DNA of 64,000 nucleotides from Microbacterium enclense (lineage in GTDB: Bacteria > Actinomycetota > Actinomycetes > Actinomycetales > Microbacteriaceae): NCBI RefSeq assembly GCF_001456955.1, contig NZ_KQ758474.1, positions 49,426-113,425 on the forward strand, written 5' to 3'. Within the stretch, counting starts at the first letter, position 1. Every line of letters starts with the position of its first letter. Below are positions 51,223 through 60,296 of the stretch, piece by piece. The notes under the pieces are model-generated. The model ran no database searches, was not told the DNA's origin, and was given only the letters and a program-made list of their open reading frames with translations. Made by a program: the position numbers and the translations under genes.

Positions 51223-52527
51223 TCAATACGCCGCCCCGGGGTTCAGGATGCCGTCGGGGTCGAAGACCGCCTTGATCGCATCGTGCACGGCCACCACCTC
51301 CGGTCCCAACTCGCGACGCGCCCACTCGCGCTTGAGTCGCCCGATGCCATGCTCGGCGGTCACCGTTCCGCCGAGTTCCAGCGCGAGGGCGAAGATGTCA
51401 TCCGCCGCTTCGACGGCGGCCGCCGGAAGCTCGTCGAGGGAGGGGTCGACGACGATGATCGGATGGAGGTTGCCGTCGCCGGCGTGACCGAAGACGTAGA
51501 TCGGCACCTCGCGCCGAGCAGCGATCGCGCGAATCCCCCGCACCGCCTCGGCGAGACGGCTACGCGGCACCGCGATGTCTTCGATCACCGGGCGACCGAG
51601 CCTCTCGAGAGCCGGGAGGGCCTGCCGACGCGCGTGCAGCAGCGTCGCCGCCGTCTCCAGGTCGGCGGTCCACTCGTGGTGGGTCGCCGCCGCGGAGAGG
51701 GCCTCGGTCACGACCGCGATCTCCTCCTCCGCGCCGAAGCCGTCGGTCTGGGCGAGCAGCAGCGCCTCCCCGCGGGCGCGCAGAGCCGAGCCCTCGAGCG
51801 CGTCGATCGCCCCGAGCGTCTCTCCGTCGAGGATCTCGAGCACCGCGGGGCGGGCGCCGCTCCGGGCGATCGCCGCGACCGCATCGGCGGCATCCTCGAG
51901 CGTGGCGAAGAACGCGGATGCCGTGGCGACGCGACGCGGGATGGGGAGCAGTCGCACCCGCGCCGCGACCACGACCCCCAGGGTGCCCTCCGAGCCCACG
52001 ACGAGACCGGCGAGGTCGTATCCCGTCACCCCCTTGATGGTGGGGCGGCCGAGCCGCACGAGAGAACCGTCGGCGCGAACGACATCGACCGACAGCACCG
52101 CATCGCGCGTCACGCCGTACTTGGCCCCGCGCAGGCCGCCGGCGTTCGTGGCGATGTTGCCGCCGATCGTCGAGATGCCGACGCTGCCCGGGTCGGGGGC
52201 GTAGAACAGCCCGTGCGCGCGAGCAGCGGCATCCAGGTGAGCCGTGATCACGCCCGCTTCGACATCGGCGGTGCCGTCGACCGCGTCGATCGAGCGGATG
52301 CGGTCGAGCTGCGAGAGGTCGAGCACCAGCGCGCCGTCACCGGCCACCGCTCCGCCGGCGAGGCCCGAGCCCGCACCGCGCGTGACGACGACGAGCCGCT
52401 CGGCCCGCGCGCGCCGGACCGCAGCCTGCACATCCGCCACGTCTCGCGCGACGATGATGGCCGCGGGCGCGCCGTCGGCAGGCAGTCCCGAGCGGTCGAG
52501 GGCGAGGGCGGGGGCGAGATCGGTCAT
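51223..52527 (-). CDS. FAD-linked oxidase (GlcD / D-lactate dehydrogenase type)
   Basis: 434 residues from the ATG at 52527 (AGGAG upstream). An FAD-binding type 4 domain (VVTRGAGSGLAGGAVAGDGALVLDLSQLDRI near 48-78; PGSVGISTIGGNIATNAGGLRGAKYGVTRD near 112-141) is followed by an FAD-oxidase C domain (VYFGHAGDGNLH-like YVFGHAGDGNLHPIIVV; EHGIGRLKREW). It oxidises a 2-hydroxyacid such as glycolate or D-lactate. It is the last gene of a minus-strand group. Confidence 0.92.
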   Translation of the reverse strand: MTDLAPALALDRSGLPADGAPAAIIVARDVADVQAAVRRARAERLVVVTRGAGSGLAGGAVAGDGALVLDLSQLDRIRSIDAVDGTADVEAGVITAHLDAAARAHGLFYAPDPGSVGISTIGGNIATNAGGLRGAKYGVTRDAVLSVDVVRADGSLVRLGRPTIKGVTGYDLAGLVVGSEGTLGVVVAARVRLLPIPRRVATASAFFATLEDAADAVAAIARSGARPAVLEILDGETLGAIDALEGSALRARGEALLLAQTDGFGAEEEIAVVTEALSAAATHHEWTADLETAATLLHARRQALPALERLGRPVIEDIAVPRSRLAEAVRGIRAIAARREVPIYVFGHAGDGNLHPIIVVDPSLDELPAAAVEAADDIFALALELGGTVTAEHGIGRLKREWARRELGPEVVAVHDAIKAVFDPDGILNPGAAY

Positions 52528-52612
52528 GGAGAAACTCCTGTTCGGGTTCGCACCGCCGGCGCGACGAGGGTGAGCGTACGCGGCGCATGGGTCGGGACCT
52601 GAGCGATCGAGG

Positions 52613-53746
52613 TCACGTGGCCGCCCCCACGAAGGTCGCCGCAGACGTGGACGGCGACGGCGCGGCGGGCCCGCCGGGCTCGACCGCGGTAGGCGCGGAT
52701 GGCGACGGCACGGCACTCGGCTGCCCATCCGGCACCGCCTCGGCGAGCGCGGCGGGCAGCGGCGCGACGCCCGGCCGCCCTCCCCGGCTGGCGAGCACAC
52801 CGAGGTCGCGCTGCACGGCCTCGGCGAGGGGCGCCGAGAGCCCCGCGCGCCGCGCCAGCAGCACGAGCTCGCCGACGAGGAAGTCGCTCTCGACGCTCGC
52901 TCCGCGTTCCAGGCTCTGCCACGTCGACAACCGCCCGGCGATGTGTCCGGGCACGTGCTCGACGGGAACGAACGCCGCCTCGGCCGGTGCGACGGCGAGG
53001 CCGAGGCGGTCGAAGAGCGCCCCCGCCTCGTCGCGCAGCGAGGCGGTGGCCGCGTCGCGGCCCGCGTCGTCGACGCCGAACACCTCGACGACGTTGCGAA
53101 GGTTCGCCAGGAGCTTGCGGCGCTTGGTCGCGGCGATGTCGGCGACGACGGATGCCGCGAACCCGGCGCGCGCGAGATCGTCACTCACGCGCTGCTCGAG
53201 GTCGGCCGCGCGCCCGGTGACGGCGCCGACGCGTGCCGTTCCGAGCGTCGGCCAGGACGGCGCCACGACCTCGCCCGGGCGCAGATGACTGGCGGGGATC
53301 GCCACCGACACCCCCACCACGCGCGCAAATCGGCGCAGCGCGACATCTTCCGTCGCGAGCCCGTTCTGCAGCGTGACCACCGGCAGATCCGCCACGACAC
53401 CTCCGCCGACGAGAGGTCGCCACGCGATCGCGGCGAGCGCCTGCTCGGCATCCTGGGTCTTCACCGCGAGCACGACGGTGTCGCCGGGCACGGGCTCGGC
53501 CTCGTCGATGGAGCCGACGACGTCGACCGCGACCCGCTCGTCGCCATGGGGGCGACGAACGAGCACGCCGCGTTCGCCGATCGCGTCGAGAGCGGCACCG
53601 CGTGCCACGAGCACGGCCGGCACGCCCGCCGCCGTCCACTGCGCGGCGAGCAAGGCGCCGAGGGCTCCGGCGCCGACGACGATGCGGCGCCCGCCGGATG
53701 CGGCGTCTTCGGGAGCCCGCGCGCCCCCGACGGCGTCGCGGCTCAC
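52613..53746 (-). CDS. Ketopantoate reductase-like oxidoreductase
   Basis: 377 residues from the GTG at 53746 in GTGA overlap with the LLM gene. The N-terminal NADP fold IVVGAGALGALLAAQW is offset by about 22 extra residues; VVLAVKTQDAEQALAAI, LPVVTLQNGLATE and KRRKLLANLRNVVEVF (catalytic Lys region) follow. The C-terminal 45 residues are Pro/Ser/Ala/Thr-rich and probably disordered, absent from standard PanE. In this catabolic operon it may reduce another 2-oxoacid rather than ketopantoate. Confidence 0.85.
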   Translation of the reverse strand: MSRDAVGGARAPEDAASGGRRIVVGAGALGALLAAQWTAAGVPAVLVARGAALDAIGERGVLVRRPHGDERVAVDVVGSIDEAEPVPGDTVVLAVKTQDAEQALAAIAWRPLVGGGVVADLPVVTLQNGLATEDVALRRFARVVGVSVAIPASHLRPGEVVAPSWPTLGTARVGAVTGRAADLEQRVSDDLARAGFAASVVADIAATKRRKLLANLRNVVEVFGVDDAGRDAATASLRDEAGALFDRLGLAVAPAEAAFVPVEHVPGHIAGRLSTWQSLERGASVESDFLVGELVLLARRAGLSAPLAEAVQRDLGVLASRGGRPGVAPLPAALAEAVPDGQPSAVPSPSAPTAVEPGGPAAPSPSTSAATFVGAAT

Positions 53747-54855
53747 GCCACGGCCCGGCGGGCGAACACGGCCTCGGGGTCGATCCCGCGGCGCGCCACC
53801 TCGTCGCGCACGAGCGGAATCACCAGGCGACCGGCATCCACGGCGTCGTTCAGGTCGCCGAGGGTGGGCAGCGACACGATGTCCGCGCCGAGCTCCACGT
53901 AACGCACGATCGCCTCGGCCACCGTCTCGGGCGATCCGACCAGCAGCGACGACGCCCCGCCGGAGCCGGCGACACCCCGGGGCGTCCACAGCACGCCGCC
54001 GTCGTGCTCCTCGGACCGCTCCGACAGGTCGCGCAGCCGCACCGATCCGACGTTCGACCGGTTCAGTCCCTGCACCTTCTCGTAGAACGGCTTCGCGCGC
54101 TCCAGGATGCCGCGGGCCTTCTCGCGCGCGAGGGCATCGGTCGGCGCGACGACGGGGCGGAACGTCACCCAGAAGCGGATGCGGTCGGTGCGGCCCGCAG
54201 CGCGCGCGTGGGCGTACACGCGGTCGATCTGCTCGGCGGTCTCGGCGAGGGGCTCGCCCCACAGCGCGAAGATGTCGGCGTGCGCGCCGCCCGAGGCGTA
54301 GGCGAACTCGCTCGATCCGCCGAGCGACACGGGCAGCGCACCCCCGGTGTGCGTGGCGTATCCGGGGCCGAAGTCGTCGAAGCGGTAGAACTCGCCGTGG
54401 TGCGAGATCGACTCCTTCGCGGTCCACACCTTGCGCAGCACCTCGATGAACTCCGACGAGCGGCGATAACGCTGCTCCTTGTCGAGGTAGTCGCCCTGGC
54501 GAGCCTGCTCCTCGTCGCTGCCCCCGGAGATGATGTGGATGAGCGCCCGCCCGCCCGAGAGCTGGTCGAGGGTCGACAGTCCTTGCGCGGCGACCGTCGG
54601 GAAGGCCGAGTTCGGGCGGACGGCGACGACCGTCCGCAGCCGCTGGGTGGCCGCGAGCACGGTCGCCGAGAGCGCGTACTGATCGGCGCTGGCCGAGGCA
54701 TACGGGATGAGCGTGTAGTCGAAGCCGAACTCCTCGATCGTCCGGGCGTAATGGCGCAACCACGCGACGTCGACGGGCTGGGTGAAGGTGCTGCCGCTGT
54801 ATGCGGGCGCACCCGGGGGGCGACTGCCGACCATGTTGACGAATTCGATGGGCAT
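53743..54855 (-). CDS. LLM flavin-dependent monooxygenase (SsuD-like)
   Basis: 370 residues from the ATG at 54855 (GGAAGGA upstream). RPNSAFPTVAAQGLSTLDQLSGGRALIHIISGGSDEEQARQGDYLDKEQRYRRSSEFI is the SsuD-type flavin/sulfonate region, and FDDFGPGYATHTGGALPVSLGGSSEFAYASG the later barrel. Related proteins (SsuD, SfnG, DmoA) release sulfite from sulfonates or sulfones with FMNH2. No flavin reductase gene is adjacent. Confidence 0.9.
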   Translation of the reverse strand: MPIEFVNMVGSRPPGAPAYSGSTFTQPVDVAWLRHYARTIEEFGFDYTLIPYASASADQYALSATVLAATQRLRTVVAVRPNSAFPTVAAQGLSTLDQLSGGRALIHIISGGSDEEQARQGDYLDKEQRYRRSSEFIEVLRKVWTAKESISHHGEFYRFDDFGPGYATHTGGALPVSLGGSSEFAYASGGAHADIFALWGEPLAETAEQIDRVYAHARAAGRTDRIRFWVTFRPVVAPTDALAREKARGILERAKPFYEKVQGLNRSNVGSVRLRDLSERSEEHDGGVLWTPRGVAGSGGASSLLVGSPETVAEAIVRYVELGADIVSLPTLGDLNDAVDAGRLVIPLVRDEVARRGIDPEAVFARRAVA

Positions 54856-54907
54856 GGGGTTCCTTCCGGATGAGGGCGAGGGTCGGACGGGGACGGGGTC
54901 AGACAGG

Positions 54908-56542
54908 TCAGACGGGGACAGGGGCGCCGGGGGCAAGAGCGGCGGGGCGGATCACGCCGGGATCGGGCACGGCCGCGACCAGCGTCCGGGTGTACGGATG
55001 CCGGGGCGCGTCGAGCACGTCGGCGGCCGGGCCGTGCTCGACGACGCGGCCGTGCCGGAGCACCGTGACGGTGTCGGCGATCTGCCGTACGAGCGCGAGA
55101 TCGTGCGAGACGAAGAGGTACGTGAGGCCGCGCTCGACCTGCAGGCGCACGAGCACGTCGAGGATCTCGGCCTGGACGGTGACGTCCAGCGCGCTGGTGG
55201 GCTCGTCGAGTACGAGCACGTCGGGCTCGATCACGAGGGCCCGGGCGATCGCGACGCGCTGGCGCTGACCTCCCGACAGCGCGGCGGGCCGGCGGCGCCA
55301 CAGGTGCTCGCCGAGGCCCACCGCGGCGAGCGCCGTGCGCACCGCGTCCCGACGGGACCGACGATCGCCCACGCCATAGCGCGCGAGCGGCTCGCCCACG
55401 ATGCTCTCGACGCTCCACGACGGGTCGAGGGAGGTGAACGGGTTCTGATACACCAGCTGCAGGTGCCGCCGCACACCGCGGAGGTCGGCCGCGGTGCGAC
55501 CGGTGACGGACTCCCCCGCGACGACGAGCTCCCCGGCATCCGGATGCGCCAGCCCCAGCAGCAGGCGCACCGCCGTCGTCTTGCCCGACCCCGATTCGCC
55601 GACCAGGGCGTGCGTGGTGCCGGCCGCGACCTCGAACGAGACGTCGTCGAGCGCGCGCACCTCGCGGCCCGACGTGCGGAAGGTCTTGGTGACCCCGCGC
55701 ACGGACACGGCCGGCCTCGCCCCGCCGACCGGCCGCGCCGACAGCGCCGCGCGGAAGCGGTCGGGGGCGAGGGCGGGGACGTCGGCGCGCAGCGCGGCGG
55801 CGTAGTCGGAGCGCGGCGCCCGGAACACCTCGGCGGTGGGTCCGGCGTCCTCCACCCGCCCGTCGCGCAGCACGAGCAGGTCGTCGGCGCGTTCGGCGGC
55901 CAGCGCGAGGTCGTGGGTGATGAGCAGGAGCCCGATGCCGCGCTCGTCGCGCAGTTCGGTCAGCAGGTCGAGGATGCGCTTCTGGATCGTCACGTCGAGC
56001 GCGCTCGTCGGCTCGTCGGCCACGAGCAGGGCGGGCTCGGGCAGCACGGCGAGGCCGATCAGGACGCGCTGAAGCATGCCACCCGAAAGCTGGTGGGGGT
56101 ACGAGCGGTAGACGCGTTCCGGATCGGACAGTCCGACCCGCTCGAACACCGCGAGGATCGCGGTACGCCGGTGCGCGGCATCCCGTTCCCCGGTGAGTGC
56201 GGCGGCCTCATGGGCCTGCGAACCGATCGTGCGAACCGGATTGAGGGCCGACGCCGGATCCTGCGGAACGAACCCCAGCGTGCGACCGCGCAGGGTGCGG
56301 AACCGACGAAGCGACAGTTCGAGGGTGTCGATGCCGTCGACCTCGACGCGGCCCGACGTGCGGCCCGACGCGCGGGGCAGCAGACGCAGCACGGCCTTGG
56401 CGATCGTGGATTTGCCCGAGCCCGATTCGCCGATGAGGGCGAGGCTGCGGCCGCGTTCCAGCTCGAACGACACGTCGGACACCACGCGCTGCGGGCCGTA
56501 CGACACCGACAGGTCGCGCACACTCAAGAGGGGGACGGTCAT
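54908..56542 (-). CDS. Dipeptide/nickel-type ABC ATPase, two fused nucleotide-binding domains
   Basis: 544 residues from the ATG at 56542. NBD1 has Walker A GESGSGKST (K44), LSGGMLQRVLIGLAV and LLVADEPTSALD; NBD2 has GESGSGKTT (near 310), LSGGQRQRVAIARAL and VLVLDEPTSALD. Both sites appear competent, as in DppD-DppF fusions. It powers the permease pair encoded just upstream in the operon. Confidence 0.94.
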   Translation of the reverse strand: MTVPLLSVRDLSVSYGPQRVVSDVSFELERGRSLALIGESGSGKSTIAKAVLRLLPRASGRTSGRVEVDGIDTLELSLRRFRTLRGRTLGFVPQDPASALNPVRTIGSQAHEAAALTGERDAAHRRTAILAVFERVGLSDPERVYRSYPHQLSGGMLQRVLIGLAVLPEPALLVADEPTSALDVTIQKRILDLLTELRDERGIGLLLITHDLALAAERADDLLVLRDGRVEDAGPTAEVFRAPRSDYAAALRADVPALAPDRFRAALSARPVGGARPAVSVRGVTKTFRTSGREVRALDDVSFEVAAGTTHALVGESGSGKTTAVRLLLGLAHPDAGELVVAGESVTGRTAADLRGVRRHLQLVYQNPFTSLDPSWSVESIVGEPLARYGVGDRRSRRDAVRTALAAVGLGEHLWRRRPAALSGGQRQRVAIARALVIEPDVLVLDEPTSALDVTVQAEILDVLVRLQVERGLTYLFVSHDLALVRQIADTVTVLRHGRVVEHGPAADVLDAPRHPYTRTLVAAVPDPGVIRPAALAPGAPVPV

Positions 56543-56546
56543 TGGT

Positions 56547-57401
56547 TCAGTCCTTCGCTCGCAGCCAGCGGCTGACACGGTTGATCGAGAGCACGGTCGC
56601 GACGATGACCGCGGAGGGGGCGTACACCAGCCAGGGGCTGGAGACGAGATAGTCCTTGCCCGCCGAGACCAGGAGTCCCCAGTCGGATGCCGGCGGCGGA
56701 TCGCCGTAGCCGAGGAACGCCAGACCGGCGATGACGAGGATCGACACCCCGAACTGCAGCACCGCGAGCGACAGGACGGAGCGCGAGGCGTTGGGCAGCA
56801 CGTGCGCGAGCAGCACGTGCGCTCGCGAACCGCCCTGCAGGCGCGCCGCCTCGACGAACACGGTGCTGCGCACCTTGACCGCCTCGGAGCGCATCACCCG
56901 CGCGAACACGGCGACGGCCGAGATGCCGGTGGCCACGGCGGCGTTGATCGTCTGGAATCCCAGCGAGCTGACGACGACCACCGCGAGCAGGAAGCTGGGG
57001 ATGGCCAGCAGCACGTCGATCACGCGGGCGGTGACGACGTCGACGATCCCGCCGAAGAAGCCCGCCACCAGTCCCAGCAGGCCGCCGATCACGACCGCGA
57101 TGAAAACGGCGACGAGGGCGCTGACCACGGAGGAGCGCGTGCCGTAGACGACCCGGGCGAAGACGTCTCTTCCGAGGTTGTCGGTGCCGAACCAGTGGGC
57201 GGCGCTCGGCGGCAGCAGCTTCTCGGCCGTGTCGCCGACGACCGGGTCGGCACTCGAGAACAGACCGGGGGCGATCGCCCAGGCGGTCACGACGAGGAGC
57301 ACGAGGGCGGCGACCACCACCGTCGCGGGCACGAGCCGGGCGCGGACGGGGCGCCGGGGCGCGGCATCCCGGATCGTGGTCGAGGTCAGCACGGAGGCCA
57401 T
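56547..57401 (-). CDS. Dipeptide/nickel-type ABC permease (DppC-like)
   Basis: 284 residues, ATG at 57401 in ATGA overlap with the DppB-like gene. Typical features: HWFGTDNLGRDVFARVVYGTRSSVVSALVAV near 68-98, the EAA motif EAARLQGGSRAHVLLAHVLPNA, and FLGYGDPPPASDWGLLVS. About six helices. Confidence 0.94.
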   Translation of the reverse strand: MASVLTSTTIRDAAPRRPVRARLVPATVVVAALVLLVVTAWAIAPGLFSSADPVVGDTAEKLLPPSAAHWFGTDNLGRDVFARVVYGTRSSVVSALVAVFIAVVIGGLLGLVAGFFGGIVDVVTARVIDVLLAIPSFLLAVVVVSSLGFQTINAAVATGISAVAVFARVMRSEAVKVRSTVFVEAARLQGGSRAHVLLAHVLPNASRSVLSLAVLQFGVSILVIAGLAFLGYGDPPPASDWGLLVSAGKDYLVSSPWLVYAPSAVIVATVLSINRVSRWLRAKD

Positions 57402-58384
57402 CAGACGCTCGCTCTCTCGGGGGTCGGGGTCGGTCGCGATGCGCGGTGCACGAGGTCCACGCGCGGGTCGAGCAGGGGGTAGACGAGGTCGGCGAGCAGG
57501 TTGACCGTCACGAAGACCACGGCGGCCAGCGCCACCACCGCCTGCAGCACGGGGAGATCCTGGGTGGCGACCGCGGTCTGCACGACGCTGCCGATACCGG
57601 CCCGTCCGAAGACGGTCTCGGTGATCAGGGCGCCGCCCAACAGCTCGCCCACCGTCAGAGCGATGACGGTCACGACGGGCAGGGCCGAGGGCTTGAGCAG
57701 GTGGGCGAAGAACAGTCGCGCCCGCCCCAGCCCTCGGGCGTAGGCGACCACGGCGTAGTCCTGACGGAACTCGTGGTCGAGCCCCGTGATGAGCACCTCG
57801 GCGATCTGAGCCGACACCGGGATGCCGAGCGCCACCGCCGCGAAGAACGTCGCGATCGGAGCATCCGGGTCGATCACGGAGAACAGCCCGAGCTGGAAGG
57901 CGAACACGTTGAGCAGCAGCAGACCGATGACGAAGTTCGGCACCGAGAGGAACAGCGCGGGGAACGACCGCAGCAGCCGCGCCGCGCGCTCGGGCAGCAC
58001 CTGGACGCCGTAGGCGATGGCGAACGCGAGGATGAGAGCGACGGCGAGGGCGGTGACCGCGAGCGACAGGGTCGACGGCAGCGCCTCGCCGATGATGGTG
58101 GCGACCGGCTGGCTGGAACGCAGCGAGATGCCGAGGTCGCCGACGACGAAGCGGCTGAGCGCTTCCCACAGCTGCACCCACACCGGCCGGTCGAGGCCGT
58201 AGAACGACACCATCTGCGCGATCTGATCCTCGCTGAAGCCGTTCTCGGGGTTGCGCAGGGTGCTCGTCAGCGGATCGCCGGGCAGCACGCTGATGACCAC
58301 GAATGTCAGCACGTAGGCCAGCAGCACCACGAGCACGGCCTGGCCGAGGCGCTTCAGCGCGAACACTGCGTAGGCGGGGTTCAT
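57401..58384 (-). CDS. Dipeptide/nickel-type ABC permease (DppB-like)
   Basis: 327 residues, ATG at 58384 with AAGGAGATGGC upstream. LKRLGQAVLVVLLAYVLTFVVISVLPGDPL opening, YGLDRPVWVQLWEALSRFVVGDLGISLRSSQPV, the EAA-like YAVVAYARGLGRARLFFAHLLKPSALPVV and TVFGRAGIGSVV are standard for DppB. It follows the binding-protein gene after a perfect hairpin. Confidence 0.94.
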   Translation of the reverse strand: MNPAYAVFALKRLGQAVLVVLLAYVLTFVVISVLPGDPLTSTLRNPENGFSEDQIAQMVSFYGLDRPVWVQLWEALSRFVVGDLGISLRSSQPVATIIGEALPSTLSLAVTALAVALILAFAIAYGVQVLPERAARLLRSFPALFLSVPNFVIGLLLLNVFAFQLGLFSVIDPDAPIATFFAAVALGIPVSAQIAEVLITGLDHEFRQDYAVVAYARGLGRARLFFAHLLKPSALPVVTVIALTVGELLGGALITETVFGRAGIGSVVQTAVATQDLPVLQAVVALAAVVFVTVNLLADLVYPLLDPRVDLVHRASRPTPTPERASV

Positions 58385-58407
58385 GCCATCTCCTTCACGA
58401 AGGCGGT

Positions 58408-58435
58408 CCCGGCCGGCGCCGCGGCGCCGGCCGGG
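58408..58435 (-). terminator. Perfect 28-bp GC palindrome between binding-protein and permease genes
   Basis: CCCGGCCGGCGCC, centre GC, then its exact complement. It starts 7 nt after the binding-protein stop and 24 nt before the permease start. There is no U-tract and the downstream genes are clearly linked, so it is more likely an attenuator or mRNA stabiliser than a full terminator. Confidence 0.6.
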
Positions 58436-58442
58436 AGGGGGG

Positions 58443-60098
58443 TCACTTCTGCAGGTACGCCGCGGCGTAGCCGGCGATGGCGACACCGTTGTAGGTGACG
58501 CCCTGCAGCTTCGGGCTCTGCACGTAGATGCGCTGCACGATCTGGGTGATCGGAACGAACAGCCCCTGCTGCAGCACGTACGTCTGCAGTTCGTCGACGG
58601 CGGCGGCACGGGTGTCGAGGTCGGTGGCCCGCGCGATGCGGTCGCGGAGGTCGTTCAGCGTCGGGTCGGTCTCGCCGAGGCCGAACCAGTCCTCGCCCTT
58701 GTTGGCACTGGTGAGGATGCTCGCGACGGTCCCGACGTCGATGAACGAGCGGGTGATCTCGTACAGGGGTGTCGTGGAGTCGTTCTTGACCTTCTCGCCG
58801 AAGGTCGCCACGTCGTACGTCTGCACCGTCACGGTGAAGCCCAGGGTGCCGAGCTGCTGGGCGACGAGTTCGTCGATGGATGCCGAGGTGGCCAGGTACG
58901 GGTTGGCGTACAGCGTCACCGCGAGGTGCTGGCCGTTCTTCGTGCGCTTTCCGTCGGCTCCGGGCACCCAGCCCGCTTCGTCGAGCAGGGCAGCTGCCTT
59001 GTCGGCGTCGAACGCGAAGTCGGCCGAGTGGGCGGTGGCTTCGGGCACGTTGCTCTGGATGAGGCCCTGGGCCGCCTGCCAGCCGTCGGTGTAGACGGTG
59101 TCGAGGATCTGCCGACGGTCGATGCCGTGCTGCAGCGCCTGTCGCACCCGCACGTCGTCGAACGGCGCGGCCGTGACGTTCACCCGGTATCCGTTGGTGA
59201 AACCCAGGTAGCGGGGAAGTCCGACCTCGTAGCCGCGATCGGTGAGACCGGCCAGTTCGCTCGGCTGGATGTTGTAGATCACCTGCGCCTGGTCCGAGGT
59301 CAGCGCGCCGATACGAGTGCTGGACTCGGCCACCTGCTTGTAGGTGAGGGTGTCGAGGTAGGGCGCCCCGGTGTGACCGATCGCCTCGGGCCCCCAGGTG
59401 TAGTCGACGCGCTTGGCGAGCACGACGTCGTCGCCGTCGGCCCAGCTCCGGATCGTGAACGGCCCCGACCCCGAGAAGTTGTCGAGATCGCCCTGCTCCT
59501 CCTTCGACAGCGCGAGGGTCTTCGGCGAGACGAGGATCGACCCGTGGTAGCCGAGCGTCGGGATGAAGCCCAGAGTGGGGGCGCTGAAGGTGACCTCCAC
59601 GGTCTGCGCGTCGACCGCGGTGGCCTTCTGGTAGGTCTTCGGAAACAGGCCGATGGGCGTGATGCCCTTGTCGGGGGCGCCGAAGGCCCAGTAGTCGAGG
59701 TTCGTGACGACCGCGGCGGCGTCGAGCGCCGTGCCGTCGGAGAAGGTCACGCCCTCTTCGAGGTGCAGCGTGAACGCCGTGGCATCCGCGTTCTGGTCCC
59801 AGCTCGCGGCGATCCACGGCGAGACGGCACCGCTGTCGTCGACGTACACGAGCTTGTCGGTCACCTGGCCCCAGATGTTGCCCTGGTAGCTCGAGATCGA
59901 GCTCTCGTTGGGGACCCAGCTCGTGCCGAGGGAGTTGATGAGGAAGACCGCGTCGCCGCCCTCGGTCGGACCCGCGTCCGCTCCGGCGGAGGTCGATCCC
60001 GTGCCCGCGCAGCCGGCGAGCAGGGTGAGGGAGAGGGCGACGGCCGCGGCGAGCGCGGCGCGCCGACGGTGTCGGTGGCGGGACGGATGCTGCGTCAT
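58443..60098 (-). CDS. Oligopeptide-type ABC substrate-binding lipoprotein (SBP family 5)
   Basis: 551 residues from the ATG at 60098 (GAAGGAC upstream). A basic start (RHRHRRRAALAAAVALSLTLLAGCAG) gives a lipoprotein signal. The family 5 pattern follows: GGDAVFLINSLGTSWVPNESSISSY, EEGVTFSDGTALDAAAVVTNLDYW, SGPFTIRSWADGDDVVLAKRVDYTWG and DDVRVRQALQHGIDRRQIL. The ligand is unknown; nearby LLM, acyl-CoA-dehydrogenase-like and sulfurtransferase genes suggest an organosulfur compound or peptide. Confidence 0.94.
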   Translation of the reverse strand: MTQHPSRHRHRRRAALAAAVALSLTLLAGCAGTGSTSAGADAGPTEGGDAVFLINSLGTSWVPNESSISSYQGNIWGQVTDKLVYVDDSGAVSPWIAASWDQNADATAFTLHLEEGVTFSDGTALDAAAVVTNLDYWAFGAPDKGITPIGLFPKTYQKATAVDAQTVEVTFSAPTLGFIPTLGYHGSILVSPKTLALSKEEQGDLDNFSGSGPFTIRSWADGDDVVLAKRVDYTWGPEAIGHTGAPYLDTLTYKQVAESSTRIGALTSDQAQVIYNIQPSELAGLTDRGYEVGLPRYLGFTNGYRVNVTAAPFDDVRVRQALQHGIDRRQILDTVYTDGWQAAQGLIQSNVPEATAHSADFAFDADKAAALLDEAGWVPGADGKRTKNGQHLAVTLYANPYLATSASIDELVAQQLGTLGFTVTVQTYDVATFGEKVKNDSTTPLYEITRSFIDVGTVASILTSANKGEDWFGLGETDPTLNDLRDRIARATDLDTRAAAVDELQTYVLQQGLFVPITQIVQRIYVQSPKLQGVTYNGVAIAGYAAAYLQK

Positions 60099-60220
60099 GA
60101 GGGTGTCCTTCGGGTGCGGGCCTGAGGCGGCCGTGAACTCTTCCCCGAGTGTCTGGGCGGGGCCGCAGCGGGGTCCAACGACGGAGACGGATGAGAACCC
60201 ATCGGCACGCATGATGGATG

Positions 60221-60262
60221 CCGAAAAGGCCCCTGTCCGGCCTTTTCTCCGAACAGGGGCCC
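60221..60262 (-). terminator. Rho-independent terminator of the acyl-CoA-dehydrogenase-like gene
   Basis: On the minus strand: GGCCCCTGTTC, 12-nt loop, GGACAGGGGCC, then TTTTCGG. The one imperfect pair is a U-G wobble only on this strand. It lies 35 nt past the stop at 60297 and before the binding-protein gene. Confidence 0.85.
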
Positions 60263-60296
60263 TCTCGGCCGTGACGCGGCGTGACGCCGTGTTGCG

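Noticed and set aside
60099..60212. Earlier start of the binding protein at 60212
   Set aside because: It would put 38 polar residues before the lipoprotein signal peptide. The ATG at 60098 has GAAGGAC upstream and gives a normal signal.
60095..60296. C-terminal extension of the acyl-CoA-dehydrogenase-like protein
   Set aside because: The tail is arginine-rich shadow sequence that crosses a rho-independent terminator; the family-like ending is in the next frame with a stop at 60297.
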